NCBI RefSeq assembly: GCF_024793945.1
Contig: NZ_JANUSD010000002.1
Span: 1-64,000, forward strand
Direction: 5' to 3'
Origin: Emticicia fluvialis
GTDB lineage: Bacteria; Bacteroidota; Bacteroidia; Cytophagales; Spirosomataceae
Length of the DNA: 64,000 bases
Positions 59,683-64,000 of the stretch are shown here, one piece after another. Made by a program: the position numbers and the translations under genes. The notes beneath the pieces were generated by a model that saw only the letters and a program-made list of their open reading frames with translations, had not been told where the DNA came from and did not search any database. Positions within the stretch are counted from its first letter, which is position 1. Every line of letters starts with the position of its first letter.

Positions 59683-60681
59683 TTAAAAGGCAAAAATAAG
59701 AACCGATTTGTTTGATGCAGCAAAGCACCCTAAGCCATTTTTTATATTGGTGGGTATGGGTACCGGCTCTACAAACGGGTTGCCATCCTGCCGGTTGTTA
59801 ATACGCACAGCCCTGTGATAATTGAAATAGTTCTTGTCGGTGTTTAGAATTTCAAGGCGGATGATGCTCTTTTTGCCTGCATAACGGGTATAATAGCGCT
59901 GATTGTTTTCTGCTACTGCCTCGGTACCCGGGGTAATAATACCATTGGGGGTTGAGAGCAACTGCCCATCGCGGCTTGCATCGGTCTGGTATTGCTCCTG
60001 CCGGTTTTCTTCATCCCAATAACCGGTATAACTGATTGTTCTGATGAGGGTAGTCTGAGATTTATTGTCAGGAAAAGGAGTTAACACCATGGGCGCTTTT
60101 ATTTCTGCTTTCATGGTATAGAAGTTTTCCTGCCCCGGTATGTCTTTCCAGTCAAAATTAATCCTGAAAGTAAGACGGGTAGGATTCACACGGAAGTCAG
60201 TAAGGGTGTCAATCTTGTATTTTACAATAGATGCGGCATCTTTTGGTACGGTACAGGCTGCCTCAATATTACCCATTGGTGCACTGGCTTTTATGGTGTA
60301 AGTTTCACCGGCAAGAATCGGGAACGACTTCGTGCCAAGCAAATAAACCTGCTGGGTTTTACTGTATGGTAATTCAGCCGACTGCCTTTTTGAGTTTGAG
60401 ATACTTACTTTGGCATTTGCCACTGGCACGTTGGTCTGGTAGATGGTATCCTGGCCGACAACAGTATAGGTGTACCCGCTGTTTGGCTGAATACCCAGTA
60501 AAGGGTTTGATAGTGTTATTTTTACCAGAATGAGGGTGTCTTGCGGAGAAATATAAGAATGCAGGACGAGTTTTCCGGCTCCTTGGGGTAGTTTGTCTTC
60601 AGGTACGGTAGTAATGAGGCTGTCGCAAGACAGCAATCCTGAACATAAAATGACACCATATAAATAGGAAAGAAACTTCAT
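59683..60681 (-). CDS. DUF4249 outer-membrane lipoprotein-like partner of a TonB receptor
   Basis: A 332-residue exported protein. The signal MKFLSYLYGVILCSGLLSCD has a lipobox-like LLSC with Cys19. Family features include a SYISPQDTLILVKITLSNPL start and a C-terminal NPFVEPVPIPTNIKNGLGCF. DUF4249 proteins pair with TonB-dependent receptors in Bacteroidota and are probably their surface substrate-binding partners. The receptor gene lies 8 bp upstream on the same strand. Ligand unknown. Confidence 0.9.
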   Translation of the reverse strand: MKFLSYLYGVILCSGLLSCDSLITTVPEDKLPQGAGKLVLHSYISPQDTLILVKITLSNPLLGIQPNSGYTYTVVGQDTIYQTNVPVANAKVSISNSKRQSAELPYSKTQQVYLLGTKSFPILAGETYTIKASAPMGNIEAACTVPKDAASIVKYKIDTLTDFRVNPTRLTFRINFDWKDIPGQENFYTMKAEIKAPMVLTPFPDNKSQTTLIRTISYTGYWDEENRQEQYQTDASRDGQLLSTPNGIITPGTEAVAENNQRYYTRYAGKKSIIRLEILNTDKNYFNYHRAVRINNRQDGNPFVEPVPIPTNIKNGLGCFAASNKSVLIFAF

Positions 60682-60689
60682 CAGTGTTG

Positions 60690-63086
60690 TCAGAATTTAA
60701 AATTATAAGAAAACGCCGGCACAATCGGGAACAACGAGTACTTCTTCAATACATTTTTTTCGGCCACGGTATTGTCTGAATAAGTTATGGTTTCGGTACT
60801 TATGTTATAAAAAAACGGATTCCTGCGGTTATATACATTGTAGAGGCTAAATTCCCACGTGCGCTCATGGTGTTTAAGCTTTTTATGAAACTGAATACCG
60901 AAATCAAGCCTGTGGTATGGTTCTGCACGGTATGAGTTTTTTTCGCCATATTCATTGGCATCCTGGCTGCTCCACTGTATCCGGTTAACAATGGCCGGGG
61001 TTCTTCTGGCACTATTGAACCGGTCAATGTAGGCGCTGTAAGTGGCAACAGGTAAGGTTAGGGCATTACCTGTGCCATATACCCAGGTGCCTGATATTGT
61101 AATGCGTGGTGTGAGCTCATATATGCCTACCAGCGATAGGTCATGTCGGCGGTCATACTTCGGATAAAACTTTTTACCGGCGTTCAGTTCAGGAAACTGC
61201 CAGAGTGTCCATGATAATGTGTAGCCAATCCATCCAGACATACGCCCTGATTTACGTTGCAATAAAAATTCTCCGCCATAAGACCAGCCGTTTCCGGCTG
61301 TTACGTTGTTTTCCCAGTTTACTTCCTGCGCGCCAAGGCCGTCAAGGTTTAAGAATGTAGAACCTTCTTTATAGGCCAGTATATTACGCATATATTTATA
61401 ATACCCCTCTACAGTAAGTGCCAGGTTTTGCTTCGGAAAGTCTTTGGCAATACCTGCAGCTACCTGCCTTGAGTTTTGCGGCGCTACCTTGCGGGTGGTA
61501 GGTACCCATAAATCGGTAGGCAGCCCGATACCCGTGTTAGAAAGCAAATGAACAAACTGATTCATTTCTGCATAAGAGGCTTTGGCTGACAGGTTTTCGG
61601 CCAGTTTCAAGGCCGCAGAGATGCGGGGTTCGGGCCGCAGGTAACTCTTTTGTTGGGCAATAAAATAGCTGAGCCTTAGCCCTATATTCATTTTTAGATG
61701 GTCGGTGGCTTTCCAGGTATCTTCTCCATAAATGCCAGATTCCATTACATCAATCGGGCTGGCTTCACGCTCCAGGTTGGTCTGGCTGCTTTTGAGCACA
61801 ATGGCCGACGGAATAAAACGATGACGTGTAACCGCCATGCCAATTCTGGCTGAGTGCTTAGGATTGGGGAAATAATCAAAGTCACTCTTCAGGCCTATGT
61901 CGTTGATGCGCGATTGATAATTCAGGGTGTAGTTGTCGCTACTGGTTTGAAAATCCTGATAATAACTGCCAATACCAAATTGATAACTACTAAGAATAAA
62001 AGAGGTATTGGCAAACAGTTTTTCATTAAAGAGGTGATTCCAGCGGAGCGTGGTAGTAATGTTACCCCAGTTTAGGTCTGAATCATTCTTTTCGGTATCT
62101 GTTTTTGACTTGCTGTAAAATTTATCTCTGCCAAAATAGGCGCTGGCATAAACCTTGTCTTTGCGGCCGAAATCGTAGTTCAGTTTGGCATTGAGGTCAT
62201 AGAAATAATAACCGCCGTCATCCTGAGTTCCGGCATCTGACTGCGCCTTGATAAACGGCCTGGCCACTACATCAAGGTAGGTTCTGCGGCCTGAAATTAA
62301 AAACGATGATTTGCCTTTTCTGATGGGCCCTTCAAGAGTCAGCCTTGACGATATCAGACCAATGCCGCCTTCGCCATGCAGTTTCTCCTTATTGCCTTCT
62401 TTCATGTTTAAGTCAATCACTGACGATAACCTGCCGCCATATCTGGCGGGGAAGCCGCCTTTGGTGAGTTCCACACTTTTCAGGGCATCGCCGTTAAAAG
62501 TAGAAAAGAAACCAAAAAGATGATTGGCATTGTACACAATGGCGTCGTCTAATATAATCAGGTTCTGATCTGCGCCGCCGCCCCGCACATAAATGCCCGA
62601 CTGCCCTTCGGAGCCTTTCTGTACTCCAGGCATTAGTTGCAGCACCTTTAGCACATCTTTTTCGCCTAAAAAAGCAGGTATTTTTTTGATTTGCTGCACA
62701 GGCAGGTCTATACTGCTCATCTGAGGCGTTTCGCTTACTTTGTCTTGTTGTCTTCTGGCCGACACCATCACTTCCTGCAACTGATTAGCTGTTTCCATCT
62801 CAATGTTCAACTCCAGGTTTTTCAGAAGGCTTAACTGTTTTTCAACTCGTTTGTAACCAACCATCGAGAAAATAAGTGTCAGGCTGTCAGAAGCTGAAAT
62901 CGTAAGTGAGTAAAATCCATAGGTATTTGAAGCTGTGGCGATTGACGAATTCGGTAAATACACATTTACTCCTATCAGTTGTTCCTGGCTTCCTTTTTCG
63001 CGGATATACCCGCTCACAGTAAATTTATTCTGAGCAGAAGCAATAGCAGCAACCATTAAGAGCAAAATGGTAAATTTAAAGCTCAT
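60690..63086 (-). CDS. TonB-dependent receptor with CarboxypepD_reg-like domain
   Basis: A 798-residue outer-membrane protein. Signal peptide 1-18 (SAQ), CarboxypepD_reg-like domain about 20-110 (VSGYIREKGSQEQLIGVNVY), plug domain about 115-225 (QLMPGVQKGSEGQSGIYVRG, GGFPARYGGRLSSVIDL), and a 22-stranded barrel ending SYNFKF. It is not SusC-length (about 1000 residues). Paired with DUF4249, not SusD, so it probably imports a small ligand such as a peptide, a metal complex or a short sugar. The promoter region is the 130 bp to 63216. Confidence 0.95.
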   Translation of the reverse strand: MSFKFTILLLMVAAIASAQNKFTVSGYIREKGSQEQLIGVNVYLPNSSIATASNTYGFYSLTISASDSLTLIFSMVGYKRVEKQLSLLKNLELNIEMETANQLQEVMVSARRQQDKVSETPQMSSIDLPVQQIKKIPAFLGEKDVLKVLQLMPGVQKGSEGQSGIYVRGGGADQNLIILDDAIVYNANHLFGFFSTFNGDALKSVELTKGGFPARYGGRLSSVIDLNMKEGNKEKLHGEGGIGLISSRLTLEGPIRKGKSSFLISGRRTYLDVVARPFIKAQSDAGTQDDGGYYFYDLNAKLNYDFGRKDKVYASAYFGRDKFYSKSKTDTEKNDSDLNWGNITTTLRWNHLFNEKLFANTSFILSSYQFGIGSYYQDFQTSSDNYTLNYQSRINDIGLKSDFDYFPNPKHSARIGMAVTRHRFIPSAIVLKSSQTNLEREASPIDVMESGIYGEDTWKATDHLKMNIGLRLSYFIAQQKSYLRPEPRISAALKLAENLSAKASYAEMNQFVHLLSNTGIGLPTDLWVPTTRKVAPQNSRQVAAGIAKDFPKQNLALTVEGYYKYMRNILAYKEGSTFLNLDGLGAQEVNWENNVTAGNGWSYGGEFLLQRKSGRMSGWIGYTLSWTLWQFPELNAGKKFYPKYDRRHDLSLVGIYELTPRITISGTWVYGTGNALTLPVATYSAYIDRFNSARRTPAIVNRIQWSSQDANEYGEKNSYRAEPYHRLDFGIQFHKKLKHHERTWEFSLYNVYNRRNPFFYNISTETITYSDNTVAEKNVLKKYSLFPIVPAFSYNFKF

Positions 63087-63216
63087 GGTTTAGGGTTTGT
63101 CTTTGGGGTGTTTATGGTTAATAAACGTAATTCAGAGCAATATATTGACAATATACTCATTTTTGAAGGATATTTTGATGCAGTTATGGAGGAAAAAGAA
63201 GCAACTGTTTATTTGC

Positions 63217-64000
63217 TTACACAACCAGAGGCAATCTGTTTCCTAATGTTTCTACCTGCAAAGGGCTTTGTCCTTTGGTTTCGCCGTCAATTACCAGCAT
63301 GAATGGGTCGGCATCAATGTTGAATTTTCTGGCCTTCCGGTAAACAACCAAAGAGGAATGAATGTGCCTGCCCGAGAAAATTAAAGGAAACAGCCGCAGC
63401 AGATGAAAAAACGAAACATGCTTAATTACCAGTACATCCAGCAGGCCATCATCCAGAACCGCAAGCGGGGCAATCTTCATCGCCTTGCCTGTGTGTTGCG
63501 TATTACAGGCCAGCACAAAACTGAAATCTCCGGTAAAGACTTCATCGTCAACCGTTACAGTTGCCTTGAACGAAGGATTCCTGAAAATATGAAAGATGGC
63601 TCCCACGCTGTATCTTAAGCCACCCAGCCAGCGTAGTTGCTCTGCTGTTTTATTAATATCTGATACCAGCCCCCAGCCAATAATATTAAAACCGTAGCTC
63701 ATTTGTTCCGGAGCCGGTGCCGTCGGAAAAGTGGCTTTAAAAATGTCAATGTGCTTAATGTTGTTTTGTCTGAATTTTGCAAGCGAACTATCCCAGTCAA
63801 GATTTTTCAGGTCGTGGTTCAATGCTTTGCCACCACCACAGGGAAACAACAGAATAGGGGGTAGAGAAGTTTTTTCGGCCAGGGCATTACATATTTCGTG
63901 CATGGTGCCGTCGCCTCCAAAAACAATAATTTTTTCGTAGGGAGTCAGGTCTTCACTTTGCAGAAAGTGAATAAAATGCCCTCTGTACTCACTCACAATG
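63217..64000 (-). CDS. Diacylglycerol/lipid kinase family protein (5' end cut by the window)
   Basis: At least 260 residues. The diacylglycerol kinase catalytic motif IIVFGGDGTMHEICNALAEK is near the visible N-terminus, where full-length relatives have it near residue 60-70. The frame is open through position 64000, and the GTG at 63996 is not a likely start, so about 40 residues are missing. GFNIIGWGLVSDINKTAEQL and the C-terminal FNIDADPFMLVIDGE are typical of YegS/BmrU lipid kinases. It probably phosphorylates a membrane lipid or sphingoid base. Confidence 0.9.
   Translation of the reverse strand, partial: IVSEYRGHFIHFLQSEDLTPYEKIIVFGGDGTMHEICNALAEKTSLPPILLFPCGGGKALNHDLKNLDWDSSLAKFRQNNIKHIDIFKATFPTAPAPEQMSYGFNIIGWGLVSDINKTAEQLRWLGGLRYSVGAIFHIFRNPSFKATVTVDDEVFTGDFSFVLACNTQHTGKAMKIAPLAVLDDGLLDVLVIKHVSFFHLLRLFPLIFSGRHIHSSLVVYRKARKFNIDADPFMLVIDGETKGQSPLQVETLGNRLPLVV

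Noticed and set aside
60690..63086. SusC of a polysaccharide utilisation locus
   Set aside because: The receptor is about 200 residues too short for SusC and its partner is DUF4249, not SusD; no glycoside hydrolases are linked.
1..64000. tRNA, rRNA or known riboswitches
   Set aside because: The intergenic regions were read on both strands for cloverleaf-like or conserved aptamer patterns, including upstream of metF, thrC, carA and lysA; none was convincing. A covariance-model scan would be needed to exclude them.

Overview
The window is chromosomal DNA from a member of the Bacteroidota, most likely order Cytophagales. The evidence is the gene families (DUF4249 next to a TonB-dependent receptor, DUF3127, DUF2007, CarboxypepD_reg-like proteins, a PSD1/DUF1553 cytochrome, DUF1080 sugar proteins), promoter boxes of the TANNTTTG type, and the scarcity of Shine-Dalgarno sequences. 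No rRNA, tRNA, CRISPR array, prophage or complete insertion sequence was seen. Genus cannot be fixed by eye.

Layout. 1-7000: a sugar-catabolism cluster with a DUF1080 (3-keto-disaccharide hydrolase-like) protein, a TIM-barrel sugar isomerase, a Gfo/Idh/MocA dehydrogenase, a sugar MFS transporter and a GHMP kinase. A four-helix-bundle (S23-type) gene framed by short repeats is wedged between two of them. 7000-16800: a FIST sensor with a soluble hybrid histidine kinase, a membrane protein, an orphan McrC-like nuclease subunit, and an operon of GntP permease, RidA, VOC and D-threonine-aldolase-like genes facing metF. 16900-25000: a small secreted protein, clpX, a lipoprotein, a hydrolase, a wrecked AraC-family gene, a four-helix sensor protein, glgB and rarA. 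25000-30500: a REP-like cluster, then a GMC dehydrogenase with its gamma-type subunit and a large PSD1 cytochrome.

30500-33800: three co-oriented genes of no assigned function (a coiled-coil protein, a membrane-anchored PspA-like coiled-coil protein, a membrane-anchored Ppx/GppA-like ASKHA-fold protein). This is the best candidate for an undescribed system. 33800-42200: a second Gfo/Idh enzyme, thrC, carA, a CarboxypepD_reg-like protein, cdsA, DUF2007, an M19 dipeptidase, a GNAT acetyltransferase and a nucleotidyltransferase, all on the minus strand. 42300-46100: a DUF1080-like/PA14 secreted protein and a beta-propeller/cupredoxin secreted protein. 46300-48450: an A/T-rich pair, glf and a GT14 glycosyltransferase. 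48450-64000: an AlkZ-like protein, a membrane protein, a beta-barrel protein carrying a dead peptidase domain, a DAO oxidoreductase, cmk, a DJ-1/PfpI protein, a repeat-rich gap, miaA, a glutaryl-CoA-dehydrogenase-like enzyme, lysA, DUF3127, a DUF4249/TonB receptor pair, and a lipid kinase cut by the right edge.

How the parts fit. The DUF1080 proteins, the GMC complex, the isomerase, the Gfo/Idh enzymes and the PSD1 and cupredoxin electron carriers look like dispersed pieces of an oxidative (3-keto) sugar pathway. Two of these loci, 40 kb apart, carry the same palindrome geometry upstream (TAATTGTA, five bases, TACAATTA), which suggests a shared regulator. All functions are read from motifs; no database search was possible.
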